Below are positions 42,443 to 53,000 of a DNA stretch of 64,000 nucleotides, in pieces. Source of the DNA: Desulfonema magnum. Its GTDB lineage: Bacteria; Desulfobacterota; Desulfobacteria; Desulfobacterales; 4be13. Both the position numbers and the translations under genes were made by a program. The notes under the pieces were generated by a model. That model saw only the letters and a list, made by a program, of their open reading frames with translations, had not been told where the DNA came from and made no database searches. The DNA is taken from the NCBI RefSeq assembly GCF_017377395.1, contig NZ_CP061800.1, forward strand, positions 7,027,633 through 7,091,632. The letters run 5' to 3'. Positions within the stretch are counted from its first letter, which is position 1. The number at the start of each line of letters is the position of its first letter.

Positions 42443-42730
42443 ATGAATCTGAAACCGTTACAGGATCGAATTTTGGTACAGCGCGTTGAAGAAGAGACAA
42501 AAACCAAGGGCGGAATCATTATCCCCGACACCGCCAAGGAAAAACCGGCAGAGGGAAAGATTGTCGCAGTCGGCATTGGAAAGCTGGACAAGGACGGCAA
42601 TCGTATTGCTCTTGAAGTCAAAGTCGGTGATCGGGTTCTGTTCGGGAAGTATTCCGGTACAGAGGTTAAAATTGAAGGCGAAGAATATCTGATCATGCGT
42701 GAAGATGACGTTCTTGGAATAATCGAATAA
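42443..42730 (+). CDS. groES: Co-chaperonin GroES
   Basis: The 95-residue protein MNLKPLQDRILVQRVEEETK has the mobile loop TKGGIIIPDTAKEKPAEGKI and the roof beta-hairpin of Cpn10, and ends EEYLIMREDDVLGIIE. It forms the heptameric lid of GroEL. AAAGGAGAATC lies before the ATG, and groEL follows after 36 bp. Confidence 0.99.
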   Translation: MNLKPLQDRILVQRVEEETKTKGGIIIPDTAKEKPAEGKIVAVGIGKLDKDGNRIALEVKVGDRVLFGKYSGTEVKIEGEEYLIMREDDVLGIIE

Positions 42731-42766
42731 AAAATAATTTGGACATAACGGAGGACAGATAGAAAA

Positions 42767-44413
42767 ATGGCAAAACAGATAAAATATGATATGAAAGCCC
42801 GTGAAGCCATGCTGAACGGGGTAAAAACACTTGCAGAGGCAGTTGTTGTAACCCTTGGCCCCAAGGGGAGAAACGTGGTTATTGACAAATCATGGGGATC
42901 TCCGACAGTTACCAAAGACGGGGTGACAGTGGCCAAAGAGATCGAACTGGAAGACAAGTTTGAAAATATGGGCGCACAGATGGTAAAAGAAGTCGCCAGC
43001 AAAACCAGTGACATGGCCGGTGACGGCACAACAACAGCGACCGTACTCGCAAGAGCGATTTATGAAGAAGGGCAGAAACTCGTTGTGGCCGGTAACAATC
43101 CCATGGCTATCAAACGGGGAATTGACAAGGCTGTGGAAGCTGCTGTCAAAGAACTTCATGCAATGAGCAAACCCACCAAAGACCAGCGTGAAATCGCCCA
43201 GGTCGGCACCATCTCCGCAAATAATGACGAAACCATTGGCAACATTATCGCAGAAGCCATGGGCAAGGTTGGTAAAGAAGGCGTCATCACAGTTGAAGAA
43301 GCCAAGAGCATGGACACCACCCTTGATGTTGTCGAAGGTATGCAGTTCGACCGCGGATATCTCTCTCCTTATTTTGTGACTGATGCGGAAAAAATGACCG
43401 CCTCATTGGAAGACCCCTATATCCTCATCAACGAGAAAAAAGTCAGCAACATGAAAGACCTTCTTCCTGTACTTGAGCAGGTTGCAAAAATGGGCAAACC
43501 CCTTGTCATCATTGCTGAAGATGTTGACGGAGAAGCCCTTGCCACATTGGTCGTGAACAAACTCAGAGGCACATTGCAGGTTGCTGCTGTCAAGGCCCCG
43601 GGTTTTGGCGACAGAAGAAAAGCCATGCTGGAAGATATTGCCATTCTGACTGGCGGACAGGTTGTGTCCGAGGACCTGGGAATCAAACTGGAAAGTTTGT
43701 CGCTTTCTGATCTGGGCCAGGCCAAACGTATCAGCATTGATAAAGACAACACGACCATTGTTGACGGAGCAGGTGAGCGTTCCGCTTTGGAAGGCCGCGT
43801 AAAACAGATCCGTGCCCAGGTTGATGAAACCACATCTGACTATGACCGTGAAAAACTTCAGGAACGGCTGGCCAAACTGATCGGCGGTGTGGCAGTGATT
43901 AATGTCGGCGCTGCGACCGAAACCGAAATGAAAGAGAAAAAAGCCCGTGTTGAAGATGCTCTCAACGCGACCCGTGCAGCAGTTGAAGAAGGTATCGTCC
44001 CCGGAGGCGGTGTCGCGCTGGTACGCAGTCTGGATGCTCTGAGCAAAGTAGAACTCGATGCTGAACAGAATCTGGGTGTGAAGGTTGTCATGCGAGCCAT
44101 CGAAGAACCGCTTCGCCAGATTGCCAACAATGCTGGTTTTGAAGGCTCTGTTGTGATTGACAAAGTAAAGAACAGCGAAGGCTCTTTCGGATACAATGCT
44201 GACACCAATACCTATGAAGACCTGATTGAAGCGGGTGTTATTGATCCCACAAAAGTGGTACGTTTTGCGCTTCAGAATGCAGGAAGTGTCGCTTCCCTGA
44301 TGCTGACCACGGAAGCCATGATCGCTGACAAGCCCGAAGAAAAACAAGATATGCCAGCCATGCCCGCCGGCGGCGGAATGGGCGGAATGGGCGGAATGGG
44401 CGGAATGATGTAA
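42767..44413 (+). CDS. groEL: Chaperonin GroEL
   Basis: The 548-residue protein has the full Cpn60 sequence: the ATP site VTLGPKGRNVVIDKSWGSP, the catalytic DGTTTATVLA, the apical domain with LSPYFVTDAEKMTASLEDPY and KAPGFGDRRKAMLEDIAILT, and the GGM-repeat tail (GGMGGMGGMGGMM). It folds proteins in a double heptameric ring with GroES. GGAGGACAG precedes the ATG. A strong terminator follows. Confidence 0.99.
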   Translation: MAKQIKYDMKAREAMLNGVKTLAEAVVVTLGPKGRNVVIDKSWGSPTVTKDGVTVAKEIELEDKFENMGAQMVKEVASKTSDMAGDGTTTATVLARAIYEEGQKLVVAGNNPMAIKRGIDKAVEAAVKELHAMSKPTKDQREIAQVGTISANNDETIGNIIAEAMGKVGKEGVITVEEAKSMDTTLDVVEGMQFDRGYLSPYFVTDAEKMTASLEDPYILINEKKVSNMKDLLPVLEQVAKMGKPLVIIAEDVDGEALATLVVNKLRGTLQVAAVKAPGFGDRRKAMLEDIAILTGGQVVSEDLGIKLESLSLSDLGQAKRISIDKDNTTIVDGAGERSALEGRVKQIRAQVDETTSDYDREKLQERLAKLIGGVAVINVGAATETEMKEKKARVEDALNATRAAVEEGIVPGGGVALVRSLDALSKVELDAEQNLGVKVVMRAIEEPLRQIANNAGFEGSVVIDKVKNSEGSFGYNADTNTYEDLIEAGVIDPTKVVRFALQNAGSVASLMLTTEAMIADKPEEKQDMPAMPAGGGMGGMGGMGGMM

Positions 44414-44477
44414 AAAAGAATTAGGGATTAAAAATTTTTTAACTCCTGATCTTTAATTTTATAAGTTCTATATAAAA

Positions 44478-44524
44478 TAAAAAAGGCCCGCTTGCTTATC
44501 AGCAAAAGGGCTTTTTTTATTTTT
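44478..44524 (+). terminator. Rho-independent terminator after groEL
   Basis: AAAAAGGCCCGCTTGC and GCAAAAGGGCTTTTTTT form a stem followed by a long T-run, 65 bp after the groEL stop. Confidence 0.85.
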
Positions 44525-44694
44525 ATATGAAAGTGTTAGGTGTTAAGTGTTAAGTGTTAGGAAAAATTACAATTTTTCATGCTTCGTTGAGAGAGGCAGA
44601 TGATGGCTGTTGATATAATTATAAAAACTGCCTTCGCTACATGGATTTCATATAAGAAACGGGATTCATAAGAAAGGGATTAAATCCTCTTTTT

Positions 44695-44847
44695 ATATCT
44701 CGATAATCAAATTTTTTTTGTCATTCCTGCGAAAGCAGGAATCCACTGCTCCCGGAAGCGCCGCATCGGTCAAAAATGGATTCCTGCTTTCGCAGGAATG
44801 ACAAATTTTTGTTCGAACCGGGTCAAAAAACTTGATTATCGAGTATA
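44695..44847. mobile_element. CTCGATNATCAAG palindromic element, longest complete copy
   Basis: The ends ATCTCGATAATCAAATTTTT and AAAACTTGATTATCGAG pair almost perfectly. The interior has two TTCCTGC(G/T)-containing hairpins in opposite orientation, separated by ACTGCTCCCGGAAGCGCCGC, and a GTTCGAACCGGGTC block. It shows the family's full structure. There is no coding capacity. Confidence 0.88.
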
Positions 44848-44978
44848 TCAAATCCCTGTAGCAAAAATCGAAGTACGAAAATCCTTTTTCAGAGTCTCTG
44901 CGAAAAAAATTTCGCACTGCGGCATATGCTTCTTTTTCCATAAAAAAATTACGAATTAAATAACAGGGTGGGATTATA

Positions 44979-45842
44979 ATGTGTTATATAAAAAAATTCC
45001 GGATAACATCATGTGTCTGTATTGTCGTCATGTCAATGATATTTGTTCTTTGTGTGAGGCTTTATGCTGAAGAAGCTGAAAATATTACATACCCGGGAAC
45101 TGAATTTAACAAATACGCCCAATCTGAAAACACATCCTCATGGGTCGGAGAACCGCCATATTTTTTCTATTCACTGATTAACCGTGTTGGTTTCATTAGG
45201 CAGAAACCCGTGGTTCCCAGCGGTTCCATCTTCAATGTAAAAGGGAATAAGCAGATGATCAGCAAGGGGGATGATATCTATATCAGAGAGACAAGAAACA
45301 CGTCCCTCACCCTCGGGAGATATTATACAACTTATCGGACGCTGAAACCAATAGGAGATAAGAAAACAAATGCTCATATCGGCGTGCAGCACTATTTTAC
45401 AGGTGTTGTTGAAATTACCCAAAAAGAACCTCGTTTTGTGATTGCCAAGGTTATCCAGTCGTTCCGAACAATTAAAATTGATGATTTTCTGATGCCATAC
45501 AACAATCGGACACCTAAAATCATCCTGACTGAAAGCGTAAAAGGGCTTGAGGGAAAGATTTTCGGAGCTGAGGAGCATTCAACAATACTGGGGCAACATA
45601 GCGTGGCATTTATTGACAAAGGAAAAAAAGATGGTGTTGTTCCGGGTCAGCAGTACAGCATATATTATCAGGAAAACGCTCAGTTCAGTCCGAGAACCAA
45701 AGAGAAAATTCGCCTTCCCCCTGTGGACTTTGGTAAGGTGCTTGTACTCCACACCGAAGATACCACCTCCACAGTTCTGATTACTCAGTCTGATAAAACC
45801 GTCTATCTGGGAGCAAAAATTCACAGTCCGAACGCTGAATGA
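44979..45842 (+). CDS. Secreted protein of unknown function
   Basis: The 287-residue protein has a signal peptide (ITSCVCIVVMSMIFVLCVRL, cleaved near AEEAE) and a mainly beta composition. Its C-terminal half contains SVAFIDKGKKDGVVPGQQYS and PVDFGKVLVLHTEDTTSTVL. That is the double-psi or FlgT-C-like module often seen after LysM domains in Desulfobacterota exported proteins. A GSIFNVKGNKQMISKGDDIY segment has the same look, so there may be two copies of the module. No LysM motif itself was recognised. The start at ATG 44979 has GGGTGGGAT upstream. A perfect hairpin follows the stop. Confidence 0.8.
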   Translation: MCYIKKFRITSCVCIVVMSMIFVLCVRLYAEEAENITYPGTEFNKYAQSENTSSWVGEPPYFFYSLINRVGFIRQKPVVPSGSIFNVKGNKQMISKGDDIYIRETRNTSLTLGRYYTTYRTLKPIGDKKTNAHIGVQHYFTGVVEITQKEPRFVIAKVIQSFRTIKIDDFLMPYNNRTPKIILTESVKGLEGKIFGAEEHSTILGQHSVAFIDKGKKDGVVPGQQYSIYYQENAQFSPRTKEKIRLPPVDFGKVLVLHTEDTTSTVLITQSDKTVYLGAKIHSPNAE

Positions 45843-45849
45843 CCCCCGG

Positions 45850-45902
45850 TTCGTAGTTCCGCCTTTAGGCGGTGTGAGACCGCCTAAAGGCGGAACTACG
45901 AA
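45850..45902. terminator. 23-bp perfect hairpin between convergent genes
   Basis: TTCGTAGTTCCGCCTTTAGG... and its exact reverse complement are separated by seven bases. With convergent genes on both sides it may terminate both, although it lacks a T-run; it may also be an interspersed palindrome. Confidence 0.7.
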
Positions 45903-45916
45903 CTTCGGAAATTTTC

Positions 45917-46477
45917 TTATTCCTTTGCCTGTGCATTAAAGGCTTCCACTTCCGCATTAAAGACTTCCACCTCTTTCTGAAAAGCATTCAGTTTTTGTTC
46001 GTAGGCTGAAATCCGGTCGTTAAGGCGTTTTATTTTCTCACTATAACTTTTAAGCGCATCAGGGGTTGCGGCTGCCGCCTTTTCAGTGGCAAGCGCCTGT
46101 TTTTCTTTCCTCAGTTCATCACGCTCTTTATCCAGGATATTTTTCCGTTTTTTCAGACTTGCTTTGGTCTTTGATATTTCAGATATCCGGGCATCACTTT
46201 CTTTTTTCTTAGTTTCAGCCTCTGTTTTTGCTTTGGCTTCCTGCTCTTTCTGAAGCGCTGCCGCCTCCTTCTGCGCTTTTTCTTGCAGTTGTTCCGGAGT
46301 GAGAAAATCATTCGGCTCTTTATAAGTCTGCACAGATAGCTGATCTTCAGGAACTTCGGCAATATTATCTGTAAAACGGAGTACGCCGTTTTCATCTCTG
46401 TACCGATAAAATTCAGCCGATACAGAACATGGAAACCACACACAGATCAATATCAGCAAAATAAATCGTGAAATCAT
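45917..46477 (-). CDS. DUF4124 domain-containing coiled-coil protein
   Basis: The 186-residue protein has a signal peptide (FILLILICVWFPCSVSAEFY) and a short DUF4124 domain (YRYRDENGVLRFTDNIAEVP) at about residues 22-55. A long charged coiled coil follows to the end. DUF4124 proteins are periplasmic and often lie with type IV pilus or envelope genes. The start overlaps the end of the preceding PilY2-like gene by four bases, so it belongs to the pilY1 operon. Confidence 0.88.
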   Translation of the reverse strand: MISRFILLILICVWFPCSVSAEFYRYRDENGVLRFTDNIAEVPEDQLSVQTYKEPNDFLTPEQLQEKAQKEAAALQKEQEAKAKTEAETKKKESDARISEISKTKASLKKRKNILDKERDELRKEKQALATEKAAAATPDALKSYSEKIKRLNDRISAYEQKLNAFQKEVEVFNAEVEAFNAQAKE

Positions 46478-46887
46478 TTTTCAACTTCCCAGACAGATAT
46501 AACTTCATAAATATTTTCAGGATTTAAAATATAACCCACCCTGGTTCCCACATGAAACTTTGACCGTGATACAAGTTTGCCTGTCTTGGAATAGAATTTC
46601 ACATCAGGCGAAAATCTGTACAGGCTGTCATTCAGTACAATTTCATCGTTTTCCATTCTTTCAATCAGGCTGATGGCCTCAAAATTTATTTCTTTCTCAG
46701 TTTCTTCGATTTCCGGCACGGCTTTTAAGTCTTTGATTTCCGGTGCGGCTTTTATATCTTTGATTTCCGGCACGGCTTCTATGTCTTTGATTTCCGGCAG
46801 AGATTTCAGAACATCATTTTCAGCATAACCTGTAACCGTTATAAAGGCAAAAAGAACAAACCATCCTGCAACCATCCGTTTTTTCAT
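46474..46887 (-). CDS. PilY2-like secreted protein
   Basis: The 137-residue protein has a signal peptide (KRMVAGWFVLFAFITVTGYA). A repeated linker follows of four 8-residue units of the form PEIKDIxA (about residues 30-65). The small beta-domain is IVLNDSLYRFSPDVKFYSKT then HVGTRVGYILNPENIYEVI. The latter resembles the PilY2-type domain found beside PilY1 genes; that is a family-style judgement, not a firm match. It lies 126 bp downstream of pilY1 and is coupled to the DUF4124 gene. It probably acts in the periplasm in pilus assembly or tip display. Confidence 0.7.
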   Translation of the reverse strand: MKKRMVAGWFVLFAFITVTGYAENDVLKSLPEIKDIEAVPEIKDIKAAPEIKDLKAVPEIEETEKEINFEAISLIERMENDEIVLNDSLYRFSPDVKFYSKTGKLVSRSKFHVGTRVGYILNPENIYEVISVWEVEK

Positions 46888-46904
46888 TTTTTATTCTCCC
46901 TTTT

Positions 46905-47019
46905 AAAAATGAGAAATGAGAAGTGAAAACTGAGAAATGAAAGAGTACAGATATGCCGTCCCTACGGGACTCAATTTTCAATTTTCAATTCCCAATTTTC
47001 AATTTTCAATTCTCAAAAC
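46905..47019. repeat. GAGAAATGA and CAATTTT repeats between pilY1 and the PilY2-like gene
   Basis: A degenerate GAAATGA/GAGAAGT array (46905-46940) and about six CAATTTT/CAATTCC/CAATTCT units (46971-47013) follow each other. The second abuts the TGA stop of pilY1. CCGTCCCTACGGGACT between them also occurs at 5506. Confidence 0.85.
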
Positions 47020-50000
47020 TCTCTCCAATAAAGCATCTTTGCCGTTATTTCCGTAATCGTGACAGGGGGTTCGTCAGGGTCTATGTACAACAGACCGGGT
47101 TCTATGATAAGAGGTACTTCGCCGCCGCCTCCTCCGTCACCATCTGTCGGCGCTATGCTGCTTGGAACAAAACCTCCTTCTGTCACATCTTTGGCATTAA
47201 TCTCTCCGTCCTTATTTATGTCAAAAAAAGGTTCGATAAGTCTTTTTCCGGTACACGCGTTTATTGCATGTAAAATCGAACTTGATGCGCCTCCGCTGCT
47301 GCATGGAGAAACATTTGCTTCTTCATCTTCCGAAGAGGGGATGGTGGATGTGACAATGGCCACGCCCTCTCTGATAAGGATATTGTTGAGAACTCTTTCT
47401 CCTTCTTTGGGGAGGTCAAAATACCAGCCCACATGTCCTTCTCCTTCTTCCTCTTCACTCACCGGCCCGTACCAGTCAATTTCATGATCCGTCAGCACCC
47501 GATATGCCCCAGTGTCGGGAAGGAGTGTCTGTTCCACCAGAAAAGATTCGCTGACCCGCGACAGCTCCAGGACAGGGGGCCCGTCCTCAGTGATGACAAC
47601 AGAATTTCCTTCGGGTCTGGGTCCCAGGTATTTGTCATCGCCCGGGGGAGACTTGACATCCCATTCATCTTCCCAGTCCCATACGCCATAAATGGTCTGA
47701 GTACTGATGTCATTGGCATCCTCAGACGATATGAATTTGCCGGTTCCAAAAACAACGATAAAACCTCTTTTATCGGTCTCACAATGTCTTATGGCATCCG
47801 GGGCAGCGGTTATAGGCTGAGGATTGCCGTTTTTATCCCTGGCTTGAAAAACAGGCTCAGGCGCGTTGTTTGTTCCATATGCCACATGCCACTCACTCGC
47901 GCTCTCACTGGTCAGATCAAATTTCCACAAATTGCCCAGGAGGTCTCCTGCATACACATAGTCCAGGCGGCTGTCCAGATTAGGATCAATGAGCAGCGGT
48001 GTGGAAAGACCGTTACATCTCGCATCAGTTGTATTCCTTTCTGCAGGATCTCCGGGAACGCCCTTACCCAGGCCCCCCACCTTAATTTGCTTCAGAAGTT
48101 CTCCGCTTTCCACATCAAGGATATACAGACATGCCTCACCGTTTGAGCTGTCATAGCCATTGCCGAAGATGGCGATCCATTTGTCCTCCCCTCCGGATTT
48201 GCCAATATTGGATTTCACGATATATACCCTGCTGAAACTGAAGCCTAAGTCAGGGTCTGAGGAATAGGGATAGCCTGTCTCATCATATGGTGTTTTCGGA
48301 TATTCCCACATGACATGATTTTCAGTAAAGGACTGTGGCTCCTCCTCCATATCAGATATATCAAGGCAATAATACCCTTTTCCGCCTTTTCCCAGTCCCC
48401 CGACCAGAAGTGTTTTGCCTTCAAGGGGACCTGAATCAATTTGTTTTGCATAAGGGGTACGATCTACAAAATAATCATGGGCATATCCGGTTCTTGTAAG
48501 ACGGATAAGCTTGCTGAATACCAGGTTGGGAATATAGGCAAATAATTCCTCTCCGGTTGCGTCATCAAACGCGTGAAGCATACCGTCGTTGGCCCCGACA
48601 TATACCACAGGCTTTTTATAAAACGGTGCCGAATGAATAATATCTCCCAGTCTGCGGCCTGCGATCTCTTCACTTTCGCTTTGCCGGGTTCTGAAAAGAA
48701 TCCCTTCGTTTCTATGATCCCCCCTCAGGTAGTCCGCTACAGCGCTGTTGTTATCCAACATTTCCTTCTGCCCGGAGGTCAGGCTGTCAAAGGTGAAAGG
48801 GATCCCCTCTGTTCCGTTATAGGTAAATATTTTTCTTTTTAACAGGGTTTCGTCATCTGTCATGGCATCCAGCTTTGCAAGGGCAGACCACTTGGGGCTG
48901 TCAGGATAACCTATTATTTTCCCTTTATCCTCCCCAGTTGCGGCTATCTCATAAGCTTTCAGGTCCCCTACCCAGCTGTCCGGGTCATAGCCGGTCACAA
49001 ACATATTCATACCCAGCATCAGTTTCTGACCACTTGCGGCAATGGACGGCCCCACCTTTCCGGCTCTTTGTGAAATGTCCTGTGCAAAACCGGTTAATAC
49101 GTCCACGAGTTCCTGGGTACTTCCCGCACTTTTGAATATGCCTCTTCCGTTTACAGCAGCGTGCCACAGGTCATCAATTTTTCTTTTTTCTTGTGTGGCG
49201 TAGTTCCCCAGGGTGTCCGGCCAGTCAGGACAGGTTCCTGTGGGACAGGCCGGATAATCATCTGAATTCAGCTCGCCTTCGACACCGAACGCAATGGTAT
49301 AGGTTACCATATGCTGATGGGGAGCGCCATCCACCACATCATCAGGAAGGTCCGGATGCAGGTCATTTTCATAATATTCCATGGCGATGTCCGCGAGTGA
49401 GTCTGAAAGTCCGCTGGCAAATTTACCCCCATCATACTCGGTGTTGTTATCTCCGTCCGTATCTGTAATCTTGGTAACCGAACTTTCGGATAAACTGAAA
49501 GATCCGTTGTATGCCCCGTCTGTTACCACAATGACAAAGTTCATCTGACAGTTGCCGCCTTGTTCAAAAGTGCCGTAGGGAGGTTCCCCTGAAAAACCGC
49601 CGTTTCCGGCCCCCGGTCTGGCGTCAAAATACTGTCCCACATTGTTCAGCCCTCTTCTTAACGGGGTTAATGAATTCATTCCGAGGCTATACAGGACACT
49701 CATCACCTGGGTTTTGTCACTGGTAACGCCTTGGTGAACCTTGTTATGAATATCGGCAATTCCGACATTGAGGTCCTCCATTTCCGAAAGAGACCTTGCA
49801 ATGGCCGCTTTTGCAGTGAGCATACGCTTTCTATAATAGGTGTACCAGTTTACAAAATTCTGGCGTTCAGCCGTGTAATCTCCTTTCAGGTCTATGCCCG
49901 GATTCGTGGTTGTTGGTTCTGACAGTTCGCCATAATCCACAATATTATTGGCATTACTGTCCTCAAATTTGGAGAATCTGATTTCCCCGTCAAGTTCCAC

Positions 50001-53000
50001 AAGCCAGACTTCACCATCGTTCTCCACATAATAATGTGCCCGGTGAATTGGTCTGCCGCCCACATCCTCGGGATTGACTGGACTGTTAATATCACAGACA
50101 CCGCCAACTTCCTGATAATGCAAACCAACCATAGCCCGTTTTTCATCCGCTGTATTAGGCTCGGGGCAGCAAGACCCCGGGATAATATAACAATAGGCTT
50201 TTCCTTCCAAATCAAATGTGGCGCTTTTCAGGGGATCTGATTTGGGGTTATTCATATCAGCATCTTCATACCCGGGCCAGGGAGTATAATCATCTTCCGG
50301 ATTATAATAGATAAAGTTATAGTCTGAACACTGGGTCTTCCATCGGTTCCTTTCGCATCTGGGCATGATGGCCTGAGGCACATATGTTGCGCTGTAGTAG
50401 TTCACTTTCGGATCTGTATCATCAAAAACATATCTTCTGGTTTTCCCGCCTTCGACTCTGTATTCCCCGCCATTGTTCTGATCGCTGGGATCACACTGGA
50501 ATGACGAGTCCATACTTGAAGATGTGTCCAGCAAAAACATGACATTGGAGGACGCTGCTTTTCCTTTGGCTCCGAACGGTGCATTGGAAATTTGCATACA
50601 TACATAAGGTTCGGTTGTTGTGGTCACACCGTCGCCACTGGTAGTTGTCGTTATACTACTGCTCGGTATGGTCGTGTCAGAGGGAGCAGCCGTTGTGGTA
50701 GTCGTGCTTGTTGTTGTCGTGGTCGTCGTTGTTGTCGCAAGAGTTGTCGTCGTTGTTGTCGTTGTTGTCGTCGTTGTTATGATCGGAATGAGTTCAAAAA
50801 CAGCCTTAACTTTATGATTCTGAGAATTAACAGGCAGATTATAGGTATATGTTCCCCCGGCTCCCGAGGTAACGCTTACCTCATTGTCATCTACCGTAAA
50901 CTTTTCCAATTTATAACCCTCAGCAGGTGTAATGGTCAGTTTTGCAGTTGTGTTAAACTTCAGACCCGTAAACCCTACATTCGAGGCTACGCTTCCATGT
51001 CCTGATGTTTCGTCTGTTATGGTATAGAATACTTCATCAAAAACGGCTTTTACTGTATGATTGCTATTATCAACATCCAGATTATAAGTAAATGTTCCCT
51101 CCTCGGATCCCGGGGTAACGCTTACCGGATTGCCATCTACCAAGAACTCCTTAAATTTATAACCAGGATTCGGCGTGATCGTCAGTTTGACAGTCTGATT
51201 GGCTGACAACTTCATAAAGCCACTATCTGAGGTCACGCTCCCGCCTTCTGATGTTTCATCTGTTATGGAGAATTCTTGAGGTATCTCGCAATTGTAAACA
51301 ATGGACAACAGAGGAGCTGCTATATCTTTATACGATGAATCATGACCATCATAGGATACGGCATTTCTTTTTCCGGGATTATCAGGGTCAACATCATAAG
51401 CCTTGATTATGAAAACCATTGAATTCTTGGACTGCCATCCGGGTCTGTTAATAAGCTGCTGTACCAGTTCCTTAATATCCAGTCTGGGAATAGTTTTTCC
51501 GGCCGATATTGTAAAACTGAGGGGACCGATGGCATCGGTAAGCCTGTTTGAGACATCTTTATTTTCTGACTTAAATGTCAGCGCATTATCAGCGGCTTGT
51601 GCATACACTTCGAGAGCGATATCCCCTTCTGTGGTTCTGGGCGGATCAGGAGGAGGCATAAACACCAACGAAGCTCTGACAACGGGGCACCCCTTTTTTA
51701 CCTCAACTTCCTGGAAGCGAAAGCCGCCCATGTTTTCCGCATCCAGATTTATTTCCGTGCCTGTCAGATACACATTTCCCGAACTAATGGCTTCTTCCGC
51801 ATCGTCCAATGAATTACGATACCACACATATCCGAAGGTGACCTCAATAGTATGGTTGGCTGTCACATTTGAAAAAGTGTAAGTCGTTTTCTCTACTGCG
51901 GGACTTATTACTACTAATTCCTCATTCGGTGTGCCCTTGTCTATCATATACTCGACAACGCTATAATCATCGTCACCAGGCATTTCCTTGCCGGTCATTA
52001 TGAATGTCTGATCCTGACCTTCCACGACTCCGACAATCCCCTCAGGACTTATGGTTCCGCCAACAAAACCGTTGATCGTGGCTGTTATCGTATAATCAGC
52101 CTGTGAAAAAGTTGCCTCGATTCTATGGGGTTCAGTGACATTTGAAAAAGTATAGGTGACAACATCTCCCGGCAATACGTCCTCTATGTTCTTGTCTGCA
52201 CCGCCTACTTTGACAACACTTAACGGGCTTTCATCCACTACGACAGTAGCGACTCTGTATGTGCTGTCATCGGGGGTTATTGTAAATTTCTGAGTTGCTC
52301 CTTTTTCCACAGGAATATCACCTGACGGGCTTATGCTTCCGCCCGTTCCGGCTGTGGCGGTTATAGTGTATTCTATCTTCTTAAACGTGATTGCCAGGCT
52401 GTTATCTCCGGTGACAGAATCAAAAGTATAAGTCACGTTGGGAAGCGTTCCCCCCTCAGTCACGCTACCGCTGTCCACATCAACCGACACGATCTCGTAA
52501 CCTTCGCTCACGGTTACATTAAATTTTTGAGAATTCCCATGCTGGACTTTTACATCACCTGACGGGCTTATGCTTCCGCCTGTTCCGGCCGAGGCTGTCA
52601 CCGTGTATTCAGCTATTTTAACGGTAATATCAAATGTTACGGAATCCTCTCCTCCGTTACCATCTGAGACCTTTACCACTATTCCTGTGGTCGTTCCCAC
52701 ATCTGCAAACCCTGGTGTGCCGCTCAGTTCTCCTGTTGCGGAATTAATACTCAGCCAAGATGGGTTATCGGAAATGCTGTAACTGAGCGTATCCGCTGGC
52801 ACATCTATATCTGTGGCCGTAACCGTGAAGGAGTAAGACTCGTTCTGATTCGCTGTACTCGTCGGGGAGTCGCTGGTAATGGTCGGGGAATCATTGACAT
52901 TGACGACCTCGATGGAAAAACCGGGGAGACTCACGGACTCAGTGCCGTCCGTGACCGTTATGACGATGTTTGTATAACTTCCGACGTCGTCGTTTGCAGG

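Larger units (their letters stand above)
44414..44978. other. Gene-free stretch after groEL
   Basis: Holds the groEL terminator, a short GTGTTAG/GTGTTAA array (44530-44560), the complete palindromic element at 44695-44847 and the leader of the next gene. No gene is seen. Confidence 0.8.

Noticed and set aside
43403..44347. 314-codon frame opposite groEL, and 217 codons at 42376-43029 opposite groES-groEL
   Set aside because: Antisense shadows of highly conserved chaperonin genes; they have no family resemblance.
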